DNA of 6,653 nucleotides, from NCBI GenBank assembly GCA_903970565.1, contig CAJCJE010000725.1, forward strand, positions 1 to 6,653. The letters are read 5' to 3'. The notes below the pieces were generated by a model, which saw only the letters and a list, made by a program, of their open reading frames with translations, searched no databases and had not been told where the DNA came from. Shown in pieces: positions 1-6,117 of this stretch. This DNA comes from Candidatus Melainabacteria bacterium (GTDB lineage: Bacteria > Actinomycetota > Actinomycetes > Mycobacteriales > Pseudonocardiaceae). A program made the position numbers and the translations under genes. Numbering within the stretch: the stretch's first letter is position 1; every line of letters begins with the position of its first letter.

Positions 1-57
1 GCGCACGCGGACATCGAGGGCCGCCGCTTCCTCGGCAAGAGCCTGCTTCTGCCCTGA
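1..57 (+). CDS. C-terminal end of a gene truncated by the window edge; possible zinc-type (medium-chain) oxidoreductase
   Basis: Frame 1 is open from the first base to a TGA at 55-57 and gives the tail AHADIEGRRFLGKSLLLP. The pattern 'AH..lE.....GK.lL.P' is the usual ending of NADPH:quinone-oxidoreductase-like members of the medium-chain dehydrogenase/reductase superfamily, where the last helix (AH..LE) is followed by a short strand (GK.vL.P). Only 18 residues are visible, so no nucleotide-binding or zinc site can be checked and the family call rests on the tail alone. The gene points in the same direction as the hydrolase downstream, but 189 bp with candidate regulatory repeats separate them, so they are probably separate transcripts. 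Confidence 0.5.
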   Translation, partial: AHADIEGRRFLGKSLLLP

Positions 58-135
58 CCGTTTCAGGGGCGACGCGGCGCTCAACCGACCGTCCGTCTTC
101 CCGCCCTACGTGGTCTTGACAGCGCGCGCGAGCCG

Positions 136-150
136 CGTCACTCCGTGACG
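136..150. repeat. Short perfect inverted repeat upstream of the GH8 gene
   Basis: CGTCAC-tcc-GTGACG is a perfect 6-bp inverted repeat around a 3-nt centre. It ends 3 bp before the larger palindrome at 153-177. It could be a second protein-binding site or a small hairpin ending the upstream transcript. No T-run follows it, so a terminator role is weak. Confidence 0.35.
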
Positions 151-152
151 AC

Positions 153-177
153 AGTTAGAAAGGAAGTTTTCCTAACT
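153..177. promoter_or_regulatory. Candidate operator (AGGAA/TTCCT palindrome) of the GH8 gene
   Basis: Two nested inverted repeats are visible. The outer one has AGTTAG at 153-158 matched by CTAACT at 172-177 (centre 165). The inner one has AGGAA at 161-165 matched by TTCCT at 169-173 (centre 167). The site lies 70-94 bp before the start codon. From established knowledge, palindromes of AGGAAA/TTTCCT type precede Streptomyces chitosanase genes and other secreted polysaccharide hydrolase genes, and the ROK-family repressor CsnR binds such sites. The resemblance is from memory, not from a search. The inference is that a ROK-type repressor released by an oligosaccharide inducer controls this gene. 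No ROK regulator is encoded in the window. Confidence 0.5.
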
Positions 178-246
178 ATCGCTCCAGCGTCACCGAATAA
201 CCGTTAGCGCGTCACCTGCCACTCCTCACCCCGCCAAGGAGCGTGT

Positions 247-1548
247 ATGCGAACCCGCCGAACAGTGTTGTTGGTCGTGGCCGCCACGACGACAGCATCC
301 CTGCTCTCGTTGTCCCTCACCATCGGTTCCGCGCAAGCCCAGCCGACGCGCGACAACGCGACCCCGGCCGCCACTGCCGCCACGACGGCCCACCCCTTCC
401 CCACGCACGTCACCTACAAGACCGGCGTCATGCCCTCGGCGTCCCCGGCCACGCGCGACGCGGCGGTGGAGAAGGAATACAAGTCGTGGAAGTCGACCTA
501 CCTGGTGCACGGCTGCGCCTCGGACGAGTACTACATCTCGACCAAGGGGGACGACGACGCCAGGAACGACGGCCCGGTGTCCGAGGGCCAGGGCTACGGG
601 ATGAACATCATCCCGCTGATGGCCGGCTACGACTCCGACGCGCGGACCGAGTTCGCCGGACTGTGGAAACTGGTCAAGGATCACGAGGACAAGTACGGGC
701 TGATGGAATGGCAGCTGGATGGCAAGACCTGCAAGTACTACAGCGGCGGCACACCCGACGGTGCCACCGACGGTGACCTCGACATCGGCTACGGCCTGAT
801 CCTGGCCGACAAGCAGTGGGGCGACTACGCCTCGGACGCGACGACCTGGCTGGCCAGCTTCTACGCCCACGACGTCGCCTCCGACGGGCACCTCAAGTGC
901 GAGGACGACAGCGACGACACCACCGACACCCGCCCGTCCGACAGCATGATCGACCACCTGCGCGCCTTCGCCGCCTTCGACCCCTCGCACGACTGGGCCA
1001 AGGTCATCGCGAAGCAGGAGGCGCTGTTCACCTCGCTGGCCAAGAACTACTCCCCCAGCGCCGGCCTGTTGCCCGACTTCGTGGTCGACGCGAACACCAC
1101 CCATCCGAAGCCGGCCCCGGCCAACTACCAGGAGGACCAGCCGGACAACATCGTCGGCTACAACTCCATCCGCGTGCCGTGGCACCTGGGCACCGACGCG
1201 CTGGAGAACGGCACCAGCACCGCCGCGACGGAGTACAAACTGGCCAAGGACGAGTCGGAGTGCCTGGACTCCTTCTCCAAGGGCGTGCCGGCGAACGTCT
1301 GGCCGCACATGAACCTCAACTGCACCGGCCGCTCGACCGACGGCAGCGGCAACAGCGACACCGAGGCCGAAGAGGCCGGCGACTCGGTCGGCCCGGCCGC
1401 GATGGCCTCCGGAGACCAGACCTGGACCAACGCCATCTGGGCCGAACTGGCCAAGAACCCCTTCGGGGACGGCTACTACGGCGAGACCATCAAGATGCTC
1501 GTCTACATCGTGATGGCCGGCGACTACTGGAACCCGGCGACCATCTGA
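247..1548 (+). CDS. Secreted glycoside hydrolase family 8 enzyme (chitosanase/licheninase/endoglucanase type)
   Basis: This 433-residue protein should hydrolyse internal beta-1,4 linkages of a polysaccharide outside the cell by the inverting GH8 mechanism. Residues 1-31 form a Sec-type signal peptide: RTRR, a hydrophobic core, and a likely cut after the AQA at 29-31. A Thr/Ala/Pro-rich linker runs to about residue 55, followed by the (alpha/alpha)6-barrel domain. VSEGQGYGM (111-119) supplies the general acid Glu113. ATDGDLDIGYGLILA (173-187) matches most of the GH8 signature and contains Asp175 and Asp177. YNSIRVPWHLGTD (305-317) is the conserved 'Y-D/N-A-x-R-x-PW' segment, and Asn306 sits where GH8a enzymes have their Asp base. 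This points to GH8b, with Glu296 in the preceding YQED loop the best candidate base. There is no carbohydrate-binding module or wall anchor. Five cysteines (90, 162, 218, 339, 359) leave one unpaired. The start is supported by AAGGAG at 236-241, 5 nt upstream. The family is near certain; the substrate is inferred. Confidence 0.93.
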   Translation: MRTRRTVLLVVAATTTASLLSLSLTIGSAQAQPTRDNATPAATAATTAHPFPTHVTYKTGVMPSASPATRDAAVEKEYKSWKSTYLVHGCASDEYYISTKGDDDARNDGPVSEGQGYGMNIIPLMAGYDSDARTEFAGLWKLVKDHEDKYGLMEWQLDGKTCKYYSGGTPDGATDGDLDIGYGLILADKQWGDYASDATTWLASFYAHDVASDGHLKCEDDSDDTTDTRPSDSMIDHLRAFAAFDPSHDWAKVIAKQEALFTSLAKNYSPSAGLLPDFVVDANTTHPKPAPANYQEDQPDNIVGYNSIRVPWHLGTDALENGTSTAATEYKLAKDESECLDSFSKGVPANVWPHMNLNCTGRSTDGSGNSDTEAEEAGDSVGPAAMASGDQTWTNAIWAELAKNPFGDGYYGETIKMLVYIVMAGDYWNPATI

Positions 1549-1561
1549 GTTCCCACGTTGT

Positions 1562-1595
1562 CGGGGCCGAGGGCGAACACTCGCTCTCGGCCCCG
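1562..1595. terminator. Strong hairpin terminator between the GH8 gene and the DUF397 gene
   Basis: CGGGGCCGAG at 1562-1571 pairs with CTCGGCCCCG at 1586-1595. The stem continues inwards through one G-T pair to a total of 15 pairs around a 4-nt loop (ACAC, 1577-1580). On the plus strand GTTTC follows, a weak U-tract typical of actinomycete terminators. It begins 14 bp after the GH8 stop and lies 24 bp beyond the stop of the convergent DUF397 gene, so it probably serves both transcripts. Confidence 0.8.
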
Positions 1596-1618
1596 TTTCG
1601 TCGCGCTACCTTCGAGGT

Positions 1619-1891
1619 TCAGGCGTCGAAACGGCCGGCCTTCGCGCCGTCGAGGAATTCGTGCCAGGCCGAAGCCCCGAAAACGAACTGGCCGGCCCCC
1701 CGACTCTTCGAGTCCCGCACCCCCACAGCCAACCGGTCGATCCGCACCTCGACGCAGTTCGCGCCATTGCTGCTGCTGTAGGAACTCTTGAACCAATCAG
1801 CCTCAGCGATCCGGATCTCGACACAGTTCTCGCCGTTCGACCCGCTGCGCGAACTCGTGAACCAACCGGTGTCCCGCGCAGCGCTCGCCAT
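1619..1891 (-). CDS. DUF397 domain protein with internal duplication
   Basis: This 90-residue protein has the DUF397 hallmarks WFKSSYSSSNGANCVEVR (33-50), VRDSK (58-62) and an aromatic C-terminal segment, AWHEFLDGAKAGRFD. DUF397 proteins are small partners of XRE/DUF5753 regulators at WhiJ/AbaA-type loci of actinomycetes. Their molecular role is unsettled, and proposals include an antagonist of the regulator or a toxin-antitoxin pair. Most DUF397 proteins are 60-75 residues. This one is longer because the N-terminal motif is repeated: residues 10-28 (W..SSRSGSNGENCVEIRI) copy residues 33-51. The gene starts 2 nt after the stop of the regulator gene, with GGGAG at 1900-1904 inside the regulator's last codons as its Shine-Dalgarno, so the two are probably translated together. 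The family is clear; the function is inferred from context. Confidence 0.9.
   Translation of the reverse strand: MASAARDTGWFTSSRSGSNGENCVEIRIAEADWFKSSYSSSNGANCVEVRIDRLAVGVRDSKSRGAGQFVFGASAWHEFLDGAKAGRFDA
1739..1864 (-). repeat. 23-codon internal tandem duplication in the DUF397 gene
   Basis: Bases 1808-1864 (residues 10-28) and 1739-1795 (residues 33-51) encode near-copies offset by 69 bp. Both keep W-F, SS, SNG, NCVE and R-I. The DNA remains similar (for example ATCCG...TCTCGACACAGTTC against ATCCG...CCTCGACGCAGTTC), which indicates a duplication within the gene and not convergence. Confidence 0.75.
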
Positions 1892-1893
1892 GT

Positions 1894-2760
1894 CTACATC
1901 TCCCTGTGTATCCGCTCTATCAGTAGATGGGATTTTACCTTACTCAAGGACAGTTCCCACACCCGATAGAACGCGCGGAGCATGTCGGAGGTGTCCGCCT
2001 CGGTGTCGTAGTAGGTAGACGGACCGGCGGCGGTTTCCGAAAATCCAATGGGCGCGCCGCGCTGGCCGAAGCCGAACACCAGCAAGCACCTGCCGCGCAG
2101 CGGGTTACCGTAGACATCGTTGGGCAGTACTCGCACGGTCAGATCCTTGTGCCGGCCGATCAACATCAGGATGTGTTCGAGCTGGTCACGCATGGTCTCC
2201 CACTTGTCCACCTTCGCGTGCAGCGCATCCTCGGTGATCACGAACCGGAGGATCTTCGACTGCTTGGGCCGGAACAGCTTGGCCAGCCGCTCCAACCTGA
2301 AGTTCAGCCGGTCCTCGCCCTCCTGATCGTCGCGCTCCCACCAGATGCCCTCTCCTTCCGCGACGATCGCACGCGCATAGTCCTCGCTCTGGAGCTGGCC
2401 GGGAATGATGCCGGTCTCGTAGCAGTTGATCTCGGTCGCGTTGCTCTCCAGATCCGCGAAACGTTGGTAGGCATCGGGAAGCGCGTCAATATGGGTGCGC
2501 CGCTTCTGCCGTTTGCGAGCGACCTCGCCCAGCGTCAGCGTGGTCCCGCGGTCCTTGCCGGTCACGTCGTAGAGGGTCAGCAACACCTCCAGCTCCTCGG
2601 CGCTCGCGGTCGCCGAGCCGTCCTCCAGCGCGACGATCACCGAGCGGACCTTACCGATGGCCTCGGCCGCAACCCCCTGTGACTTGCGCGCGTCTTCGCG
2701 GAATCGCCGCAGCGCGAGTCCGAGTTGCCGCCGTTCGAATGTCTGCCGCGCCTGCCCCAT
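1894..2760 (-). CDS. XRE-family regulator with DUF5753 domain (Scr1/WhiJ-like)
   Basis: This 288-residue cytoplasmic DNA-binding protein has an N-terminal helix-turn-helix of Cro/CI type at about residues 12-65 (LGLALRRFREDARKSQGVAA through VLLTLYDV). A basic linker (ARKRQKRRTH) follows, then a DUF5753 domain from about residue 94 to the end, including the typical YETGIIPGQLQSEDYARA (114-131), VITEDALH, TVRVLPNDVYGNP and YYDTEAD. DUF5753 is thought to be a sensing or partner-binding domain. The frame is open for 108 codons further upstream, but this ATG has GGGGAGG at 2769-2775 about 8 nt away. The earlier in-frame ATG at 2784 has no Shine-Dalgarno and lies inside a palindrome. The resulting length is normal for the family. 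It forms an operon with the DUF397 gene and is divergent from the 81-aa gene. It probably regulates itself through the inverted repeats upstream. The TR[Q]E-type recognition helix is divergent (GKVRSVIVALEDG), so its target cannot be predicted. Confidence 0.9.
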   Translation of the reverse strand: MGQARQTFERRQLGLALRRFREDARKSQGVAAEAIGKVRSVIVALEDGSATASAEELEVLLTLYDVTGKDRGTTLTLGEVARKRQKRRTHIDALPDAYQRFADLESNATEINCYETGIIPGQLQSEDYARAIVAEGEGIWWERDDQEGEDRLNFRLERLAKLFRPKQSKILRFVITEDALHAKVDKWETMRDQLEHILMLIGRHKDLTVRVLPNDVYGNPLRGRCLLVFGFGQRGAPIGFSETAAGPSTYYDTEADTSDMLRAFYRVWELSLSKVKSHLLIERIHREM

Positions 2761-2768
2761 CGTGCCGT

Positions 2769-2775
2769 CCTCCCC
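2769..2775 (-). promoter_or_regulatory. Ribosome binding site that fixes the regulator start
   Basis: Read on the minus strand this is GGGGAGG, with 8 nt between GGAGG and the ATG at 2758-2760. No comparable site precedes the in-frame ATG at 2782-2784 or any start further upstream. Confidence 0.75.
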
Positions 2776-2780
2776 GGTCG

Positions 2781-2803
2781 ACATCACCCGTTCGGGGTGA
2801 TGT
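2781..2803. promoter_or_regulatory. 9-bp perfect inverted repeat in the regulator's leader
   Basis: ACATCACCC, five bases, then GGGTGATGT form a perfect palindrome immediately upstream of the regulator's ribosome binding site. It may be an operator for autorepression or an mRNA hairpin in the 5' leader. It is distinct in sequence from the adjacent repeat at 2806-2851, so the two may bind different proteins. Confidence 0.55.
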
Positions 2804-2805
2804 AA

Positions 2806-2851
2806 AAGTCCGACTGTCGGATCTAATGTAATTATGATGACAGTCGGACTT
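2806..2851. promoter_or_regulatory. Divergent operator/promoter: 13-bp perfect inverted repeats around an AT-rich core
   Basis: AAGTCCGACTGTC (2806-2818) and its exact reverse complement GACAGTCGGACTT (2839-2851) flank a 20-bp core rich in A and T. The left arm also belongs to a smaller perfect palindrome, TCCGAC-T-GTCGGA (2809-2821); in the right copy this is preserved only in its GACAGTCGGA part. The core holds plausible -10 elements for both directions: TATGAT at 2833-2838 on the plus strand and TTAGAT at 2826-2821 on the minus strand. The repeat arms lie where the -35 elements would be, with 17-18 bp spacing. A regulator bound to both arms would block both promoters. The repeat is seen directly; the promoter assignment is inference. 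Confidence 0.65.
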
Positions 2852-2892
2852 GCGACATCCACCATAGCGCTGAACTGAAAGGACTCCCGAAA

Positions 2893-3138
2893 ATGCCGCT
2901 CTATCGAGAAACCGGCGTGTCTGTCGAATCCTGGGTCGAAATGGGAAAGGAAGTCAGCACTCGTTACGAAGTCGACCAACTCAACGACCAGGCGACCTTG
3001 TTCTTCGGCGCGCAGGACGACTACGTGCTCTGCCTCAGCCGGGACACTCTCTGCCAGGTGGCGAAACTCGCCGAGCAGGCACACGCGGAACTGCGCGACG
3101 CCGCCCTCGTCACAGGTGACGAGGGCGGCGTCGACTGA
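2893..3138 (+). CDS. Small unrecognised protein divergent from the XRE/DUF397 operon
   Basis: This 81-residue soluble protein has no signal peptide or membrane segment. A probably beta-rich middle (ATLFFGAQDDYVLCL, 34-48) is followed by an amphipathic helix (DTLCQVAKLAEQAHAELRDA, 51-70) and an acidic tail ending GDEGGVD. It has two cysteines (47 and 54) and no metal or catalytic motif that I can identify. AAAGGA at 2878-2883, 9 nt before the ATG, supports the start. It shares the inverted-repeat control region with the divergent regulator, the arrangement of a regulated target or third partner at WhiJ/AbaA-type loci. I do not recognise the family. Its last 14 codons form one half of a long perfect hairpin. 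The stop is 32 bp from the end of convergent uvrA. Confidence 0.75.
   Translation: MPLYRETGVSVESWVEMGKEVSTRYEVDQLNDQATLFFGAQDDYVLCLSRDTLCQVAKLAEQAHAELRDAALVTGDEGGVD
3096..3133. terminator. 18-bp perfect hairpin overlapping the end of the 81-aa gene; probable bidirectional terminator
   Basis: CGACGCCGCCCTCGTCAC (3096-3113) is followed by two bases and its exact reverse complement (3116-3133). The hairpin lies entirely within coding sequence, ending 2 bp before the TGA at 3136-3138. It is also 38 bp beyond the uvrA stop. No T-run follows on either strand, but long GC stems without U-tracts are common as actinomycete terminators. It is the only strong stem at this convergent junction. Confidence 0.6.
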
Positions 3139-3150
3139 ACGGACTCTGGC

Positions 3151-3182
3151 GGAGTTAGCGGCGACCGGAGTTAGCGGCGACC
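3151..3182. repeat. Perfect 16-bp tandem duplication across the uvrA stop codon
   Basis: GGAGTTAGCGGCGACC occurs at 3151-3166 and again, directly abutting, at 3167-3182. On the minus strand the copy at 3167-3182 contains the last uvrA codons and its TAA (3171-3173). The other copy lies just after the stop and leaves the protein unchanged. It looks like a replication-slippage duplication. Confidence 0.9.
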
Positions 3183-6038
3183 GCCGGACAACAGCGGCGC
3201 GAGGAACTTGCCGGTGTAGCTCTTGCGGACCTTGGCGATCTCCTCGGGCGTGCCCTCGGCAAGAATGGTGCCACCGGCGTTGCCGCCCTCCGGGCCCATG
3301 TCGACGATCCAGTCGGAGGTCTTGATGACATCGAGGTTGTGCTCGATGACGATCACCGAGTTGCCCTTGTCGACCAGGCCGTTGACCACGCCGAGCAGTT
3401 TGGCGATGTCCTGGAAGTGCAGACCAGTGGTCGGCTCGTCGAGGATGTAGACGGTTTTGCCGGTCGAGCGCTTCTGCAACTCGCTGGCCAGCTTCACGCG
3501 CTGCGCCTCGCCACCGGAGAGGGTCGGCGCGGGCTGGCCGAGTCGGACATAGCCGAGGCCGACGTCGACCAGCGTCTTCAGGTGCCGGTAGATCGCGTTG
3601 ATCGGCTCGAAGAACTCGGCCGCCTCCTCGATCGGCATGTCCAGCACGTCCGCGACGGTCTTGCCCTTGTAGTGCACCTCAAGGGTCTCCCGGTTGTACC
3701 GGGCGCCCTTGCACACCTCGCAGGGCACGTACACGTCCGGCAGGAAGTTCATCTCGATCTTGATCGTGCCGTCGCCTGCGCACGCCTCGCAGCGCCCGCC
3801 CTTGACGTTGAAGGAGAACCGGCCCGGCTGGTAGCCGCGCACCTTCGCCTCGGTGGTCGCGGCAAACAGCTTGCGGACGTGGTCCCAGACACCGGTGTAG
3901 GTGGCCGGGTTGGAGCGCGGGGTGCGGCCGATCGGCGACTGGTCGACCTGGACCAGTTTGTCGACCAGGTCGACGCCCTTGATCCTGGTGTGCCGGCCGG
4001 GGACCTGGCGGGCGCCGTTGAGCTTGTTGGCCAGCACGGTCGCCAGGATGTCGTTGACCAGAGTGGACTTTCCCGATCCAGAAACGCCGGTGACCGAGAC
4101 CAGGCAGCCGAGCGGGAAGGACACGTCGATGTCGTGCAGGTTGTGCTCGCGCGCGCCGACCACGGTCAGCTGCCGCTTGGTGTCCACCGGGCGGCGCAGG
4201 GCCGGGACCGGGATCTCCTTGCGACCGGAGAGGTACGCGCCGGTGAGCGACGTCTCGTTGGTCAGCAGTTCCTTGTAGGTGCCGCTGTGTACGACGTGTC
4301 CACCGTGCTCGCCGGCGCCGGGGCCGATGTCGACGATCCAGTCGGCGGCGCGGATGGTGTCCTCGTCGTGCTCGACCACGATCAGCGTGTTGCCCAGGTC
4401 CCGCAGCCGGGTCAACGTCTCGATGAGCCGGTGGTTGTCGCGCTGGTGCAGTCCGATGGACGGCTCGTCGAGCACGTAGAGCACGCCGACCAGACCGGAG
4501 CCGATCTGCGTCGCCAGTCGAATGCGCTGCGCTTCACCACCCGAAAGTGTGCCGGCGGCGCGGTCCAGTGACAGATAGTTGAGGCCGACGTCGAGCAGGA
4601 AGCCGAGCCGGGCCTGGATCTCCTTCACCACGCGGCCGGCGATCATGGTCTCGCGCTTGCCGAGCTTGAGGCCGCCGAGGAAGTCGGCGCATTCGGCGAC
4701 GCTCATCGCGGACACGTCGGCGATGGAGCGCTCGCCGTACTTGCCGTGCTCCAGCGTGACCGCGAGGATTTCCGGCTTCAACCGGGTGCCCTGACAGGTC
4801 GGGCAGGGCACCTCCCGCATGTAGCCCTCGTACTTCTCCCGCATGTACTCCGACTCGGTCTGATCCTGGCGGCGTTCCAGGAACGGGATAACACCCTCGA
4901 AGTTGGCGTAGTACGAGCGCTCCCGGCCGTAGCGGTTGCGGTAGCGGACGTGCACCTGCTCGTTGACACCGTGCAGCACCGCCTTCTGCACCTTGGCCGG
5001 CAGCCTGCGCCACGGCGTGTCGGTGCGGAAGCCGAGCGTCTCGGCGAGCGATTCCAGCAGCCGCAGGAAGTAGTCGGCGGTCTGGCCACCGGCCCACGGC
5101 GCGATGGCGCCGTCGGCGAGGGACAGTTCGTCGTCCGGGACGACCAGCTCCGGGTCGACCTCCTTGCGCACGCCGATACCGGTGCAGACCGGGCAGGCGC
5201 CGTAGGGAGAGTTGAACGAGAAGGACCGGGGTTCCAGGTCGGTGACGGTCAGCGGGTGGCCGTTCGGACAGGCCAGGTGTTCGGAGAACGTACGTTCACG
5301 GTCGTCCGATTCCTCCGGCTCGTCCACGAATTCCATCGTGACCAGGCCGTCGGCCAGGCGCAGCGCGGTCTCCACCGAGTCGGTGAGGCGCTGTTTCGCG
5401 CTCTTCTTCACCGTCAGCCGGTCGATCACGACGTCGATGTGGTGCTTTTCCTGCTTCTTGAGCTTGGGCACCTCGGTCAGCGCGTGCACCGCGCCGTCGA
5501 CCCGAACCCGCGAGTAGCCCTGGGCCTGGAGCTGGGAGAACAGGTCGAGGTACTCGCCCTTTCGGCCCCGGATGACCGGCGCGAGCACCTGGAAACGGGT
5601 GCTCTCCTTCAGCGCGAGCATCTGGTCGACGATCTGCTGCGGGGTCTGCCGGCTGATGACCTCGCCGCAGGTCGGGCAGTGCGGTTTGCCGGCGCGCGCG
5701 TAGAGCAGTCGGAGGTAGTCGTAGACCTCGGTGATGGTGCCCACAGTCGAGCGCGGATTGCGGTTGGTCGACTTCTGGTCGATCGACACGGCGGGCGAAA
5801 GGCCCTCGATGAAGTCGACGTCCGGCTTGTCCATCTGGCCCAGGAACTGGCGAGCGTAGGCCGACAGTGACTCGACGTAGCGGCGCTGTCCTTCGGCGAA
5901 GATGGTGTCGAAAGCCAGGCTCGACTTACCGGAGCCGGACAGCCCGGTGAACACGATCAGGCTTTCCCTTGGCAGGTCAATGCTGACGCTGCGCAGGTTG
6001 TGCTCGCGTGCGCCGTGCACGACAAGGCGGTCGGCCAC
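3171..6038 (-). CDS. uvrA: Excinuclease ABC subunit A (UvrA), DNA damage recognition ATPase
   Basis: UvrA dimers load UvrB onto damaged DNA in nucleotide excision repair. The 955-residue protein has two ABC ATPase halves. In the first: Walker A GLSGSGKS (32-39), signature LSGGEAQ (498-504), Walker B LYVLDEP (520-526) and switch His557. In the second: GVSGSGKS (651-658), LSGGEAQ (840-846), VYILDEP (863-869) and His900. Zinc modules are visible at CPNGH...CPVC (257-285), CPTC (412-415) and CEAC...CEVC (750-776). The first has His in place of the second Cys of the E. coli form. The frame continues 43 codons upstream to an ATG at 6167. The GTG at 6036-6038 is preferred because GAAAGGA lies 5 nt upstream, the protein then starts [16 protein letters not shown] as in actinobacterial UvrA, and the length is normal. 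It is monocistronic and convergent with the 81-aa gene. All motifs are intact. Confidence 0.98.
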   Translation of the reverse strand: MADRLVVHGAREHNLRSVSIDLPRESLIVFTGLSGSGKSSLAFDTIFAEGQRRYVESLSAYARQFLGQMDKPDVDFIEGLSPAVSIDQKSTNRNPRSTVGTITEVYDYLRLLYARAGKPHCPTCGEVISRQTPQQIVDQMLALKESTRFQVLAPVIRGRKGEYLDLFSQLQAQGYSRVRVDGAVHALTEVPKLKKQEKHHIDVVIDRLTVKKSAKQRLTDSVETALRLADGLVTMEFVDEPEESDDRERTFSEHLACPNGHPLTVTDLEPRSFSFNSPYGACPVCTGIGVRKEVDPELVVPDDELSLADGAIAPWAGGQTADYFLRLLESLAETLGFRTDTPWRRLPAKVQKAVLHGVNEQVHVRYRNRYGRERSYYANFEGVIPFLERRQDQTESEYMREKYEGYMREVPCPTCQGTRLKPEILAVTLEHGKYGERSIADVSAMSVAECADFLGGLKLGKRETMIAGRVVKEIQARLGFLLDVGLNYLSLDRAAGTLSGGEAQRIRLATQIGSGLVGVLYVLDEPSIGLHQRDNHRLIETLTRLRDLGNTLIVVEHDEDTIRAADWIVDIGPGAGEHGGHVVHSGTYKELLTNETSLTGAYLSGRKEIPVPALRRPVDTKRQLTVVGAREHNLHDIDVSFPLGCLVSVTGVSGSGKSTLVNDILATVLANKLNGARQVPGRHTRIKGVDLVDKLVQVDQSPIGRTPRSNPATYTGVWDHVRKLFAATTEAKVRGYQPGRFSFNVKGGRCEACAGDGTIKIEMNFLPDVYVPCEVCKGARYNRETLEVHYKGKTVADVLDMPIEEAAEFFEPINAIYRHLKTLVDVGLGYVRLGQPAPTLSGGEAQRVKLASELQKRSTGKTVYILDEPTTGLHFQDIAKLLGVVNGLVDKGNSVIVIEHNLDVIKTSDWIVDMGPEGGNAGGTILAEGTPEEIAKVRKSYTGKFLAPLLSGGRR

Positions 6039-6043
6039 GAGGG

Positions 6044-6050
6044 TCCTTTC
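6044..6050 (-). promoter_or_regulatory. Ribosome binding site that fixes the uvrA GTG start
   Basis: Read on the minus strand this is GAAAGGA, with 5 nt before the GTG at 6036-6038. It lies inside the longer open frame, so that frame's first 43 codons are probably leader and not protein. Confidence 0.75.
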
Positions 6051-6089
6051 GGCAAAACTATCGGTGGTCGGGTGGGCCACGACCAATCC

Positions 6090-6117
6090 ATTGTCACACA
6101 CAGTCACAGCTCGGCAA
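6090..6117 (-). promoter_or_regulatory. Candidate uvrA promoter
   Basis: On the minus strand TTGCCG (6117-6112) and GACAAT (6095-6090) are separated by 16 bp; each matches the sigma-70-type consensus at 4 of 6 positions. Transcription would begin near 6083, giving a leader of about 45 nt. TCGAAC (6124-6119) adjoins the -35 and equals the left half of the actinobacterial LexA box (TCGAAC-N4-GTTCGA), but the right half is absent, so SOS control is not established. Confidence 0.3.

Noticed and set aside
116..121. TTGACA hexamer as the -35 of the GH8 gene
   Set aside because: No acceptable -10 lies 16-19 bp downstream; the region there is GC-rich and forms the small inverted repeat.
226..1308. 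360-codon minus-strand open frame opposite the GH8 gene
   Set aside because: A shadow of a GC-rich gene: the translation is repetitive in Val, Gly and Arg with no recognisable domain, while the plus-strand frame has clear GH8 motifs and a signal peptide.
1927..2682. 251-codon plus-strand open frame opposite the XRE regulator
   Set aside because: Antisense to a well-supported DUF5753 gene and without recognisable domains or a ribosome binding site.
2761..3084. 108-residue N-terminal extension of the XRE regulator
   Set aside because: It has no Shine-Dalgarno, runs through the divergent promoter region and the 81-aa gene, and exceeds the family's normal length.
3339..5870. Long plus-strand open frames (3339-4571 and 4746-5870) opposite uvrA
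   Set aside because: Low-complexity V/L/R/G/D-rich translations antisense to intact uvrA; they arise from its codon bias.
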